A DNA stretch of 38,181 bases. Source: Krasilnikovozyma curviuscula (taxonomy: Eukaryota; Basidiomycota; Tremellomycetes; Cystofilobasidiales; Mrakiaceae). The stretch spans positions 1 to 38,181 of the forward strand of contig MVAQ01000215.1 of NCBI GenBank assembly GCA_014825775.1, written 5' to 3'. The notes below the pieces were generated by a model. That model saw only the letters and a program-made list of their open reading frames with translations, was not told where the DNA came from and did no database searches. Of this stretch, positions 1 to 10,234 are shown piece by piece (position 1 is the stretch's first letter; the number at the start of each line of letters is the position of its first letter). The position numbers were made by a program, and so were the translations under genes.

Positions 1-31
<31 letters not shown>

Positions 32-2125
32 CAGGTCGGCTTACGCCCAGCTAGAGAAGGCGGATTCAGACTAGAGTCTGAGACGAGAAATGCCGGTGTG
101 GTTATTCATGCTTATGGGATCGGCCCAGGTAAGTAATTGCAAGCGATCGGCTTTCATTGATAGAGTACTCACCAATGTTTTCTCCCACATAGCTGGGTTC
201 CAAGCCAGCCACGGAGTGTCTTTAGATATCTTGAAGATTATCGAAGCAGCCATCTTTAAGCTTAAAGGACAATAGATTGCTTGGCGATGAGCAACCGTAT
301 TGAAAGTATCACCCGTTAGCTTCAGAGTTCATTAGAATGAGTGATACTCAGAGTCAAACAACAGCATATGAAAGCAAGAAATCACCGTCTCGCCTCGAAA
401 ATCATCGTAGTCCATCTCCAAAATCTGCTTGATCCAAGATCCTCCTCAACAGCAAGTCAGTCTCCTAACCCGCATGCATCGACTGGACTCCAAAACCCGC
501 TCCTTTTGGAAATCCCTGAAAATTTTCATCCTATCGTATCATATCTTGTTCACCCCCGTCTAGTGGGAGTTCGCAATATCAACGTCCTCTTTAGGACATG
601 TCGGGTGACCCAAAGTGATATTGACCCACTCATCGATTGAGTAGATGGATCAAAACACTCTGCATCATAAGGAAATGTGCTCCTGGTCCGCAGATGGGAT
701 ACAGATAAGAGACAGTCAATGTAACTTTATCGAATTTCCTTCTTAATCATTAAGGATTTGTACTCTCCAGGATTGAGGTAAAGCGCCAGATCATTACAAC
801 CCTCTCGTTGCTTAGCTCATCAAAGGTTATGCATACGCGTGAATTAATGCAAGCTAAACTGATAAATCGCGAAGGAGATTGGCAGCTCTCGACCGACAAA
901 AGCAATGTCGCCCATTTTCCGGTACGCCGAATGGCTGACAAAAAATCTGCCCGAATTTTTCCTTGTTGAAAACTATTCTAACCGAGTTATTCAGTTAACC
1001 TGCATTTCCTCTCTTTTTTCGCTCGCTAATACCCAGCTCTAGTATAGGCAGCGGAATGTACATGCGATGCCGCCGCCCTCGTCATAAGCTTCTTCATCTA
1101 GTATTGACAAATATAGGTGATGACTCACTAGAACCTTCACCGGAAGACGATACACCTATCATTTGGATGACATCATACAAAGAGTGTATGTTATCCTGGT
1201 TGGCTTCTCGCGAGACCCAAGAAGTTCTTGTGAGGGTACCACGAAAAGAGCGTCTGGAGCTACCGGGCAGCAGAGCAGGAAGTGCAAGAGAGACCTGACC
1301 CAGTCAAGTTCTGGAATGTAATCGAAGCATACATAAGATCCATATCTATGTCATATTTGATCGTTTGAGAAAATGATGTGATTTGATGGTGATTTTGAAT
1401 ATTTGTCATTTTACACGCTGCTGTTGATACACAATGAATGTCATGCTGAGTTGGGGAATATGTCCATCCTAGTATCAAAAACACTAGAGCTCTTGCAGTT
1501 TCTTCAATCCATACCCTGGTCGTAGACTACCATACCTTTGATTCATTAGTTTGTAGGGTATGGAATTCTACATACTGACTCTGATAATACTTTATTTTGT
1601 TTCTCTGTTTTGGGCAATTGACATCGAACTTCTTTTGTAAGCATGGAAGGCGCAAACGAGGTTATGCCAACTTCTTTATCTATTGCATTTTGCCTTCTCA
1701 GTCCATTCTTCCTTCGTTGTGCCTTTCCGGTCTCGGCGAGCACCCCAGGCTCCAAAACACCCAGATCCCCAGATGGCTCTTAGAACACTGACTCAGAGTG
1801 GCATAAAAACAAAAAAAAAGGGTCGGAGATGCTGATAATGTAACATGACGGCCTATCAGTCTAGCAGCGGAATCATTGTACTATGAGGTCAACCCGATGC
1901 TCATCAGCTCGGGACACCGCTTTATTGAGAAGTCATCTCAAATTTTGGAGCAGTGAACAAACATCGATGCCGCCCCATTATCGAGGCTACAGCCTGTGGA
2001 TTAAGTTCACTGCAACTGACGTATGTACTTTCTCAGTGGAGCGGTTTTAAGGCTTATATAAGTTGGAAAGTGGTCCCTCTTGTTGTCCGGACACAACGAG
2101 TACTCTCTCATATTTCATTCTCAAA
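1..2125. other. Gene-poor left flank
   Basis: No gene is recognised in these ~2.1 kb. The stretch opens with a run of 30 T (2-31). Short open frames occur on both strands (for example 341-640 + and 1056-1298 +), but none gives a recognisable domain or a convincing multi-exon model. The last ~100 bp are the promoter of the flavin oxidoreductase that starts at 2126. A degraded gene or element could be hidden here. Confidence 0.6.
2054..2062 (+). promoter_or_regulatory. TATA box of the Old Yellow Enzyme gene
   Basis: TTATATAAG lies 64 bp before the ATG at 2126, a normal TATA-to-start distance for fungal genes with short leaders. The leader between them is pyrimidine-rich. Seen directly; the function is inferred from position. 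Confidence 0.55.
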
Positions 2126-3763
2126 ATGAATAAATCGCCACTTTTTCAATCTCTTAAATTAAGTGATGACTTGGAGATCAAGAACCGAGTGATTATGGCT
2201 TCTCTTACACGAAACAGAGCTGTCGCTGGTCCTGAGTTTGAAGCCAACTCGGCAGCTGGAACAGTTCCGAACAACTTCATGAAGGAGCACTATGCTCAGA
2301 GAGCTCGGTAGGTTTCACAGCTGTATTAAAAACCTGTGCCTCTCCACAATGTTCACAAATGCTGTTTACATGTGTGAGCAGTGGTGGCGCTGGTCTTATT
2401 CTGTCGGAAGGAGCTCTTATATCTGTAAATGGTCTTAATCTCATCTATTTGTATCATTATTGACATCGCATTGTTCTGTTTTGTTTAGCCTCAAGGAACA
2501 CGTTGGGGAAACGCTCCAGGGCTCTGGAATTCTGACCAGGCAATGGGATGGAAATGCGTAGTCGACGGCGTTCATGAGGAAGGGTCAGCTATGATTGCGC
2601 AACTTTGGTTGGTCTCTAAAGTCATGGTCTCATCCCGTTTGATTGGAGCTCACTGTCCTTTCGAATTATGACAGGCATGTTGGCCGCGTTGCTCACCCTA
2701 ATATGCCTCAACAAAAAGGAAATCCTGTGTTAGCTCCATCAGCTATCTCCGCACGTGGAGGTCACTTTCATGATTTGGGGAGAGATTCTCACTATGAAAA
2801 ACCTACTGAAATGACAACTGCCCAAGTGCACCAAACTCTGCTTGACTACAGGAATGCCGCCACTCTCGCGAAGCTTGCTGGTTTCGACGGTGTTGAGGTA
2901 AGGTTGTCTATCTGCTTGGTCCTCATAAGCAAGCTTTGCCGACGATGTTCTCGACAGCTTCATGCCGCGAATGGATACCTTTGTGCTCAGTTCATGGATT
3001 CGACCGCTAATGTCAGAACAGACAACTACGGTGGGTCAATCGAAAACAGGACAAGGTTCACACTTGAAGCGCTTCGTTGCTTGATAGAAGTCTACGGTTC
3101 AAAGAGGGTTGGGTCGGTCCTATTTCCTCCTTCTCATGAAGACCTTCAACTGATCTGTCGTGTGTAGTATCAAATTGAGCCCGTGCGGTGGTATAAACGA
3201 TGTTGTACGTCTTTCAGGGAAACTCTCGTGGAAATGGCTAATGCTTTCAATTTCAACAATATACTGTAGGGTATGCCAGAAGACGAAACCATTGCAACGT
3301 ATGGCTTCTTACTAAACGAAATTGACAAGCTCGATCTCATGTATGTGCAGCTGCTGCAGTACAAAGATTTTGACGACCCAGAGTTTGACGGGGTCAAAAG
3401 AGCAACCAAGATGAATGTCATGAAATGGTTCAGGCCATTAGTGAAGAATAGTCTGTTTTTTCTTAATGGTGATGTAAGTCATCCCAAGTTATATCTGCTG
3501 CGCTTGATTACAATCAGTTAATCACATCAATTTCTCAGCTCACGCCCGAAACATCCAATGAGCTTATCCAGTCTGGAGAGATTGATGCGGCCGTTTTTGG
3601 CCGTCTGTTCATTAACAATCCGGATTTAGCGAATCGTATTGCGGAGAACAAACCACTCGATACAGTCAAGCATGACATGAAGTCATGGTATGCTTTCTCC
3701 AAAGGACAGCCACAAGAAGGTTACACCGATATTGTACCAGAAGGCGGCCTCATCAGTGCTTAA
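2126..3763 (+). CDS. NADH:flavin oxidoreductase, Old Yellow Enzyme family
   Basis: FMN enzyme that reduces the C=C bond of alpha,beta-unsaturated carbonyls with NAD(P)H, probably cytosolic. Eight exons: 2126-2307, 2382-2424, 2489-2607, 2675-2897, 2958-3112, 3168-3204, 3270-3473, 3539-3763, giving 395 aa, close to the ~400 aa of yeast OYE1. The barrel motifs appear in order: QLWHVGR, then LHAANGYL, TDNYGGSIENR, and FGRLFINNPDL near the C-terminus. The substrate-binding pair falls at H191 and N194 with the proton-donor Tyr at Y196, the same numbers as in OYE1. The start at 2126 was chosen over the in-frame ATG at 2063 because the N-terminus MNKSPLFQSLKLSDDLEIKN fits the family and 2063 lies directly after the TATA box. 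The physiological substrate cannot be told from sequence. Confidence 0.93.
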
Positions 3764-4344
3764 TTATTAAAAAAAAAACCAAAATAAATAAAATAAATAA
3801 AAATGTGGATCTAATTAGATGATCAGATGTATCGCGTACAGCTTCTGAAGAGAGTAGTGCGACCCACGAAAGCCATAAGTTGGAGAGAGTTCGCGACTCA
3901 AGAAGGGAAGATACGCGAACTATAGCTAATAGTACAAAGCTTCTTCTCATTTTAGCTAAGTTTTTAGAGAATGTGTGAGGTAAGAGGACTGAACTTGAAC
4001 ATAAGTAAGGCACAAGTAAGGCAAACAAGACTCGTTGAGCTACTGCTACATTACCTAAGTATGACATGAGAAAAGCGAGAAGTGTTAAAGTCAAAAGCTC
4101 TGCACGAAAGACGGGAAACTTTCTACCTCAGAGAGACTTTCTGGCGAGCTGAGATGAACTTTTAGAAACTGAGAGCCAAGATGAGTTCTTTCTTCGCAAA
4201 GCCAACAGAGGAAGTCTTCGATTCAACCAGGTTGATATCTTCTTAAATGATCCTAATTGCTCTTGGTGCAACTTTCTGAAAGACCTTAGAGTTTAAGATG
4301 CTGCTAGAAATCACATAGCATAACGCAAACTGGCAAAAATACCA

Positions 4345-4360
4345 TTAGGTTAGGTTAGGG
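4345..4360 (+). repeat. Short telomere-like run
   Basis: TTAGG TTAGG TTAGGG in direct succession. Two units lack the third G of the common fungal TTAGGG repeat. The run is only 16 bp long and so could be chance. It is listed because it lies at the 3' side of the minus-strand reverse-transcriptase-like frame. Confidence 0.4.
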
Positions 4361-4432
4361 AGTTAAGAGTATTTGCAGAGGTGCTCACTGTGACGACGTA
4401 TGGTCGCCTGCAAGAAAGTTTGTAAACAAAGC

Positions 4433-4466
4433 GCGCCGGCGAAAACCCCTGTGGGGAAACCGGCGC
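4433..4466. repeat. Imperfect hairpin with a repeated CCTGTGGG core
   Basis: The arms GCGCCGG (4433-4439) and CCGGCGC (4460-4466) enclose an inner CCCC/GGGG stem (4446-4449 and 4453-4456) around a TGT loop, with an A-rich internal loop between the stems. A related unit follows at about 4480-4500 (AAAAACCTGTGGGAAAAT), so the core is partly duplicated. No gene explains the structure. Confidence 0.5.
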
Positions 4467-4711
4467 TACTCGACAGTAAAAACCTGTGGGAAAATCCTGT
4501 GAGTGTATGGAAGCAAGGCGAACAGAACAGAGACGAGTAATGGTAGATGAAACTAAGAAAATGAAAATCGCCGCCACCTCTGCCAGTCGGTAGGGATAGT
4601 TGTCGGACCAAAAGGTATATGGAATTCTGTAGTTACAAAGTAAACCGTTACAAAATAGGATTCAATGCAAGAGAAATCCTTGCATCCCGCCTGACTGAAG
4701 TTCAAGCGAGT

Positions 4712-4860
4712 TCAGGACTGACCCCCGTCTTGCAGCGAGGAAGTAAGCAGAGCCCCAAGCAAGCGCCGAATTATTGGCAAGGGGGAGATGGGACGTGAAC
4801 AGTCCGCCGTCACACTCACGTCAGGTGCTTTGGGGATCAACATCACCAGCGCATGTCCCC
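4712..4860 (-). pseudogene. Possible LINE reverse-transcriptase relic
   Basis: The minus-strand frame reads, in order, LVMLIPKAPD, then RPISPLPIIRRLLGALL. This resembles the RT block of non-LTR elements, where a [LI]PK...D segment is followed by RPI(S/A).....(R/K).L. The frame upstream does not look like RT and a stop follows shortly after, so at most this is a small decayed fragment. The similarity is by eye only and chance cannot be excluded. Confidence 0.25.
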
Positions 4861-5099
4861 ACCGACGTGGAAGATATGCAGCGCAAGCGCACACGCACAT
4901 ATAAAGCGACGGAAGTATTCCTGGAGTATGGAGGTACTGAATTTGAGACTGAATTGTAAAGATTTGCAAAAGAGAAGACCTTGCTTTGTAAGTTTTCATT
5001 TTGTTGGAATTAGCGCAGAATGAAAGACCTAGCACGTTCAAGCTAGTTCTAGAACTTGCACTCCAAAAGGGGCACTTTATTACCTCATTCAAATAAATC

Positions 5100-7009
5100 C
5101 TAGTATGGCTTCACTCCAGCTAGCTGGAGTAGGCGGTCACTGAGTACAGGACGCTTGAGAGGAACTTGACGCTTCAACCACGCCTTGTCGTTCTCTCTTG
5201 GGATCTCCGTGGGAGCCAACTATTGGAGCAAGAAAAGACGAGATTAGATATATGTTTTTAACAAATGCGAAACCATTACTAACCCGGAACGAAATGGGGT
5301 CGTGAGTGTGATTGCGCATTTGTTCAAACGCCGTTAACTTGATGGCCAACTGCTCTTCACTGATCAATGCAGCGGGTTTGTCTGTCAAAGTGAGGGGAAC
5401 AGATTCAGAATAGAACATTCAGAAAATCAGGAGAGAGAACAATTGTCAAACTAACAGCACACGTAAGTTGCAATGCGAGGAATCTTTCCGAGAGGTGGTG
5501 TACCGTAGTGAATGGTTCTTGAATCCCACTACGAGAGGAATAAAAAAGAAGAGAGTAGTGTAAGCAAGCGGAATTCATTGTCTTTCAGATCAGCAACGAA
5601 GATCGTACCAGGATGAGATCACCTGGCTCAGCGACGACCTTGTACCATTCGCAGCCTTGCTCATAAAGCCAAGAAAGCATCTCAGGAGTGTCTAAGAGAA
5701 CACACCATCAAATCATAATAGTAGTCAGCCCTAGTTTATTGTCTCCAATGTCATAAAGCGATGTTACTGACGGAGGTAAACATCGTCTGTTGACCAGCCA
5801 CCCTTTGGCTTCTGCCAGTCGAACATCTCCCAAACTTTGTTATAAAGCTGTAGGAAAAGAATCAGGCATGGTATTACCTAATATCGAGTCGAGAAAGAGA
5901 AACTGACAGCTTTGCTACCTTTAAGAACCATCAATCCTCCATCGTCTGGGCCATTAGGCATGTGATTTGCAATGCCTTGAACCTGAAAGAAGGTGTCGCT
6001 GTTAGAAGCTTGTTTACAAAGAAAAGGTGTCATTCAAATTCACGCAGTGCAAAAATAGACGTGTAGGCGATTGGTCGGTCTGATAGATGTAGAAGTGAGA
6101 TATGGTGGTTCAGTTGCAGACTGCAGGATTAGATCGAGGGCGACACCTACGTGCGGCCAAGGCTTGAATACTTCCGCATTCTTTTCATCAGATTTGTTCA
6201 ATGGTACAGAGATGTTGACAGCATCTTCAAGGCAATAGCGGGACATCAATTTATTAACTTTTTAAACATCGAGATGTCCTTGAGTCTCACCGTAGGAAAC
6301 GAGGAGCTCTTCGGTATTCCAGATCTTGGCAAAACAGTCGATGATACCAGGCTCACCACTAATCAAAAGAAATGGGTGGGTGAAAATGGGATAAGGGACA
6401 CGTAGCACCGGCGGTGCACTCACCGGATGTCCCAAGCAAACTGAAGTGGCGCAATCTTGTTAGCATCTGCAGAGATAACCAGAACAACAGAAACAAACCT
6501 GCTCATGTCCACTACCGTAACGACTTCCAGCCCAAATCGAGCAAAAGTCAGCATCCTGTCAATATGGCACGCCATTAGAAAAAAAGTGACGCTCACCTGT
6601 AAAGTCCACCTCTGTTGCTGAAAGGTAAGTTGGCAGCATCCCAAGTAGATTCGTCATCTCTTTTGTATCCCAAGTCCCTTGGAAGTGCAAATAAAGGCTC
6701 TTAGCTGGAAGAAAGGAGTAAGACGGGGGTGGCCGCCCCCTCGGAGCACAAATCTCTCACCATTGTTCGAGCCAATCGAGAGCCTTAGAAGCGTAGTGAG
6801 CAGCGTTTTCCTTTGAGAAAGCGCCTTTCACTACCACAAAGCCTAAAGAGGGAGTTATTGGGAAAGTTGGAATGAAGAGAAGCGAGCAAGGCGAGCTGAG
6901 CTTTGAGAGACTTATAAAAAAGGGTTTCTGGTCGGATGGACCGACCTTCTTTCATGAGTTCATCTCTGAAATCCCCGAACACTGCCTGGTCTTGAATAGC
7001 AATGGTCAT
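5100..7009 (-). CDS. Phytanoyl-CoA dioxygenase (PhyH) family protein
   Basis: Probable Fe(II)/2-oxoglutarate-dependent dioxygenase of the PhyH family; the substrate is unknown. Fourteen exons (high to low: 7009-6946, 6842-6761, 6677-6597, 6523-6499, 6440-6424, 6358-6291, 6224-6151, 6079-6044, 5982-5908, 5847-5772, 5691-5609, 5528-5456, 5381-5284, 5219-5100) give 323 aa. The metal ligands are visible as PH-T-D (H137, D139, split by an intron after H137) and the distal H234 in WDSRTIHYG. R245 in KIPRIATY is the expected 2-oxoglutarate anchor. Other family blocks are GFVVVKGAFSKEN, HEQFAWDIRGEPGIIDCFAK and NHMPNGPDDGGLMVLKGS. There is no signal peptide or clear peroxisomal C-terminal signal (ends VKPY). 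It is divergent from the peptide transporter across ~560 bp. Confidence 0.88.
5113..5130. repeat. 18-bp perfect palindrome
   Basis: ACTCCAGCTAGCTGGAGT reads the same on both strands. It lies inside the last codons of the PhyH-like gene (encoding ...LQLAGV...), just before its stop, so protein coding explains part of it. It could fold in the 3' end of the mRNA, or be chance. Confidence 0.5.
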
Positions 7010-7238
7010 TCTGAAGAGTGCTATCGGTTGAAGTCCTGGAAATGGGAGCAGGTGTCAAAGACGGGACGCCTCGGGAGCGAGTTGCAGAAAGAGGAGAGTA
7101 AATTTGAGAGGAAAGATATACAGGACACAAAATAGAAGGGAAGAATGAATTTGCAATTGCTAAAGGTGGAAAGGCAGAGAAATACCGGGATACACACGAG
7201 ACGAGTTGTGATAGGACCATGGGCGCGGCCATCCGGTT

Positions 7239-7454
7239 CATAGATAGCTTTGTGCGGATGTGGCAAAAGTCATTTGGATCTCTTCCGTCTCCAGATTTCG
7301 TGCTAAGAGCCTATAGATAGCTTTCTGCGATATGGCAAAAGTCATTTGGATCTCTTCCGTTCCCCGTTTCCTGCTAATAGCCCATAGATTGCATTCTCCG
7401 ATGTGGCAAAAAGTCACTTGGAACACTTCCGTTTCCCGATTTCTTGATAAGAGC
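7239..7454. repeat. Three imperfect ~73-bp tandem repeats
   Basis: Copies begin near 7239, 7312 and 7383. Each reads roughly: CATAGATAG/TTG..., then GATGTGGCAAAAGTCA with TTGGATCTCTTCCGT, and ends in a GCTAAGAGC-like segment. Copies 1 and 2 share a nearly identical core (GGCAAAAGTCATTTGGATCT and on); copy 3 is more diverged (ACTTGGAACACTTCCGT). The spacing is 73 then 71 bp. The array lies in the shared promoter, so repeated regulator sites are possible. Confidence 0.85.
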
Positions 7455-7477
7455 TCAAGGCGACTCACACCGTCGCG

Positions 7478-7486
7478 TTTATAAAG
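7478..7486 (+). promoter_or_regulatory. TATA box of the peptide transporter gene
   Basis: TTTATAAAG lies about 84 bp upstream of the ATG at 7570 and is followed by a pyrimidine-rich leader. Assignment is by position and motif only. Confidence 0.5.
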
Positions 7487-7569
7487 ACTATTAGGCTGGT
7501 CTCACCGATATAATTCCAATTCTCCCATCACACATCAGATCACCTCTCTTTCACTTCCCTTCTCCCACG

Positions 7570-10234
7570 ATGGACGGAGCAAAAAACGAAAAACTTGAAG
7601 AAGGTAGCGAAGTCATTGTGCAACCTTTCCTCGACTATGATCCCAACGAAATTGGCCCAAATGGCAGATACCCAACTGAAGAGGAGAAAGAGAAGCTCCT
7701 CAAGATTGCAGGGCCTATGACATGGACTGCCATGCTGATGCAGATGGTCGAGTTCACTGAGAGAGCGAGTAAGTATTACACGCTGTTCGATATCATCGCA
7801 CTAAAGTAGCGTTGCTACATGTGGAGGCTCTGACAATCTAAAATTCTTTTTTAATCCCCTTCTTCTTTGATAGGTTACTATGGCTCTACTGGGGTACTGA
7901 GTAATTTCATCCAGCGTCCTCTACGTGAGTTTTGCTCCTCGATGATATTTTAGATCGCTTTTAAGGAAACTTTCCTCGCTAACCGCCTAATCTCACTTTT
8001 CAGCTGACGGAGGAAATGGAGCTGGTGCTGTTGCTCCTGGAGCTGCTGGTCTTGAGCAGTCTGCTGGGTAAGTTTTTTTTTTGGCATTTGCGACGTTGAG
8101 GTGCAGCAGAAGCACTGACTTCCCAATATTTCTCCTCTGCTCTTAGAGCTCTCAACTTGGGAGTGCAAACAGCGACGGCTTTGACAACCCTTCTCTCATT
8201 TGCGGGTTTCGTTTTCCCTCTTCTGGGTGGTTACGTTGCAGATAACAAGTGGGGCAGAATGAAGACAATTCTCGTAGCGTGCGCCATCGGAATTCTCTCC
8301 CACATCCTTCTTGGTGAGCACATCTCAGCTCACGATTCATGATCTGATAATCTAGACTGATATTCCTTTGGCTTCCCAGTTATTCCTGCCATTCCTTCCG
8401 TCATTAAGTCTGATAAAGGTAGATAGCAGCATTGACGCGTCGCAAACGTGTTTGCTCTTGGCTCATGAATATTTCACTGACGCGTCCCTTCATTTTGTTT
8501 CTTATTTTACCAGCTCTGGGTCCATTCATCATCGCCATCCTCACATTGGCTTTCGCGACTGGTTTCATTAAGCCTTCTATCAATCCCTTGTTATGTGACC
8601 AATGCCCAGTCAAGAGACAGTACCTTCAGCTTGACAAGAAGGGCAACCTCGTTATCGTTGATCCAACCGTAACCATCGGAAACTACCGTGAGTAACGGCT
8701 CGTGGTCGAGACGATGAGAATTCGCCACTAAAAAGTCTTTGCAACCTAATAGAGTTGGTCTTCTACTGGGTTCAGCAATTCGGTTCAGTCTTCTCTATTG
8801 CTACTTCATATTGTGCTAGGGATGTAGGCTACTGGCTTGCTTTCCTCCTCCCCTCGGTCCTCTACATTGTCTGTGTCATCGTCGTAGTCATCATCACCCC
8901 TCACGCAGTCAAGGTCCCACCCACTCCCGGAATCTACGGAGAAATGTGGAAGGTGATTCGCATCATGTGGGGCAGTGGTGGATGGAAAAAGGCCCTCAAA
9001 GGCGGCGACTCTTTCTGGGTTGTCGCGAAGCCCTCACACATTCGCGCTGCTGGGACCTTCGACGCTAAGATCGCGTCAGACCCTTCGTGGCTTTCTTGGG
9101 ACGATGAGTTTGTCGTTGAGCTTCAAGTCGCATTTGACGCTGTTAAGATCTTTGCCTTCACCATGATCTACGCGATTTGTGACGGTGGTTTGTAAGTACT
9201 CAGAGATTCCTCTCCACTTTGAATCCCTGCCGACGTCTGTTTTCGTTTTCTAGCTACACTCCTTTTGCTTCCCAGGCTGCTCAACTTGTGTAAGTATCTC
9301 ATACAGGTTCCCTCTTGCTAGCGGATCTAACGGCTGTGATCACTCTTATCAGTAAGAAGGGAGTTCCAAATGACCTCCTGAGTAACTTTGGTCCTATCTC
9401 CATGATTGTGGTTGCTCCAATCTTGTACAACTTCATCAATCCCGCCATCAGAAAATATGGAATCAACTTTGGTCCATCCAAGAGGATGTGTGTCGGGTAC
9501 CTTATGTGTGGTCTTGCTATGGCAACCGCTGCCATCATCCAGTGGCAAGTTTACAAACAAAGTCCATGCGGGTATTACGCTAGTTCTTGCACTGAGATCA
9601 CCAACATAAGCCTTTGGGTCCAACTACCTGTCAACATGTTGCCTGGTATTGGAGAGCTCTTTGTGTTAGTTTCTGCGTATGAGAGTGAGTCTATTTTCTG
9701 ATTTTGAGCCAACATATTGACCTAACAGTGTCTGCCCTCTAGTTGCATATACCAGATCTCCGGCCAGAATGAAGGGTATCGTCTTTGGTGCGCTTTACCT
9801 GTCATTCGGCTTCGCTTACGCTTTGCTGCTCATGTGAGTGCTCTTCCCTTTGATTCACCGATTGAACATGCTCATCGAATCTTCTGTTCCATCCTCTCAT
9901 TTTAGTGTCAACCCAGTCATGACCGATGTGAGTGCTGATCATCCGCAGATCGCAGATCGATGTTGTTCCCTTGCCCGACTGCAGCCACTGACTTTCCGTT
10001 CGTATGACTGGCCGCTCCGCAGCCAAACTTCATCTGGCCATTCGTTGCTGCAGTATGTCTCCATCAAGATCTGTGAAACTATTTCCAACGCACTGACCCC
10101 TAGTTTTTTTCTGATAGGCCATCGCATGTGGTATCGCGGCCGTGGTTATCCCAATCTTTTTCAAGCACATGGATGATCCGATGGAGAACTTCAATGATCC
10201 GTCCAGAATGGGTCTTGAAAAGCATCAGGAGTAA
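7570..10234 (+). CDS. POT/PTR2-family proton-coupled peptide transporter
   Basis: Plasma-membrane importer of di- and tripeptides driven by protons. Thirteen exons (7570-7768, 7874-7924, 8004-8067, 8147-8313, 8380-8418, 8514-8687, 8753-9191, 9254-9289, 9353-9684, 9743-9833, 9906-9927, 10023-10052, 10118-10234) give 586 aa, the usual PTR2 length. The ExxER motif of the first membrane helix is EFTERASYYG (E61, E64, R65). Then come GALNLGVQTATALTTLLSF, LLGGYVADNKWGRMKTI and GFIKPSINPLLCDQ, all family signatures. Several hydrophobic helices follow the long cytosolic loop (about residues 290-370). Both tails are hydrophilic, as in fungal PTR2. In yeast such genes answer to peptides or amino acids; here the repeated upstream elements may serve control. 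Confidence 0.93.

Larger units (their letters stand above)
3764..5099. other. Gene-poor intergenic region with relic-like elements
   Basis: About 1.3 kb between the OYE stop and the PhyH-like stop with no confident gene. It holds an AAATA-rich stretch just after the OYE stop (3770-3800), a TTAGG-type run (4345-4360), a GC-rich hairpin (4433-4466) followed by a related unit, and a minus-strand frame (4712-4860) with weak similarity to a LINE reverse transcriptase. Together these suggest a decayed insertion, but no element boundaries or target-site duplication could be defined. Confidence 0.5.
7010..7569. promoter_or_regulatory. Shared divergent control region, PhyH-like gene and POT transporter
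   Basis: About 560 bp separate the two start codons. The region holds a three-copy ~73-bp tandem repeat (7239-7454), a TATA-like TTTATAAAG (7478-7486) 84 bp before the transporter ATG, and a CT-rich leader directly before 7570. No gene is seen here; open frames across the repeats only reflect the repeat. Confidence 0.6.

Noticed and set aside
697..715. Resemblance to the Tn5/Nextera mosaic end (AGATGTGTATAAGAGACAG)
   Set aside because: Only the last 11 bases (ATAAGAGACAG, 705-715) match continuously and the rest diverges. Weak evidence for adapter contamination; chance is sufficient.
1056..1298. 80-residue plus-strand open frame in the left flank
   Set aside because: No recognised domain, no splice continuation and no conserved-looking block. 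Could be a relic, but cannot be supported as a gene.
4363..4611. Minus-strand frames over the hairpin region encoding FPTGF/SPQGF-like repeats
   Set aside because: The protein repeat is only the translation of the duplicated hairpin core; no start context or family match.
7238..7468. Minus-strand open frame across the tandem repeats
   Set aside because: A repeat of nearly 3n length keeps a frame open by itself. The region is the promoter of two genes.
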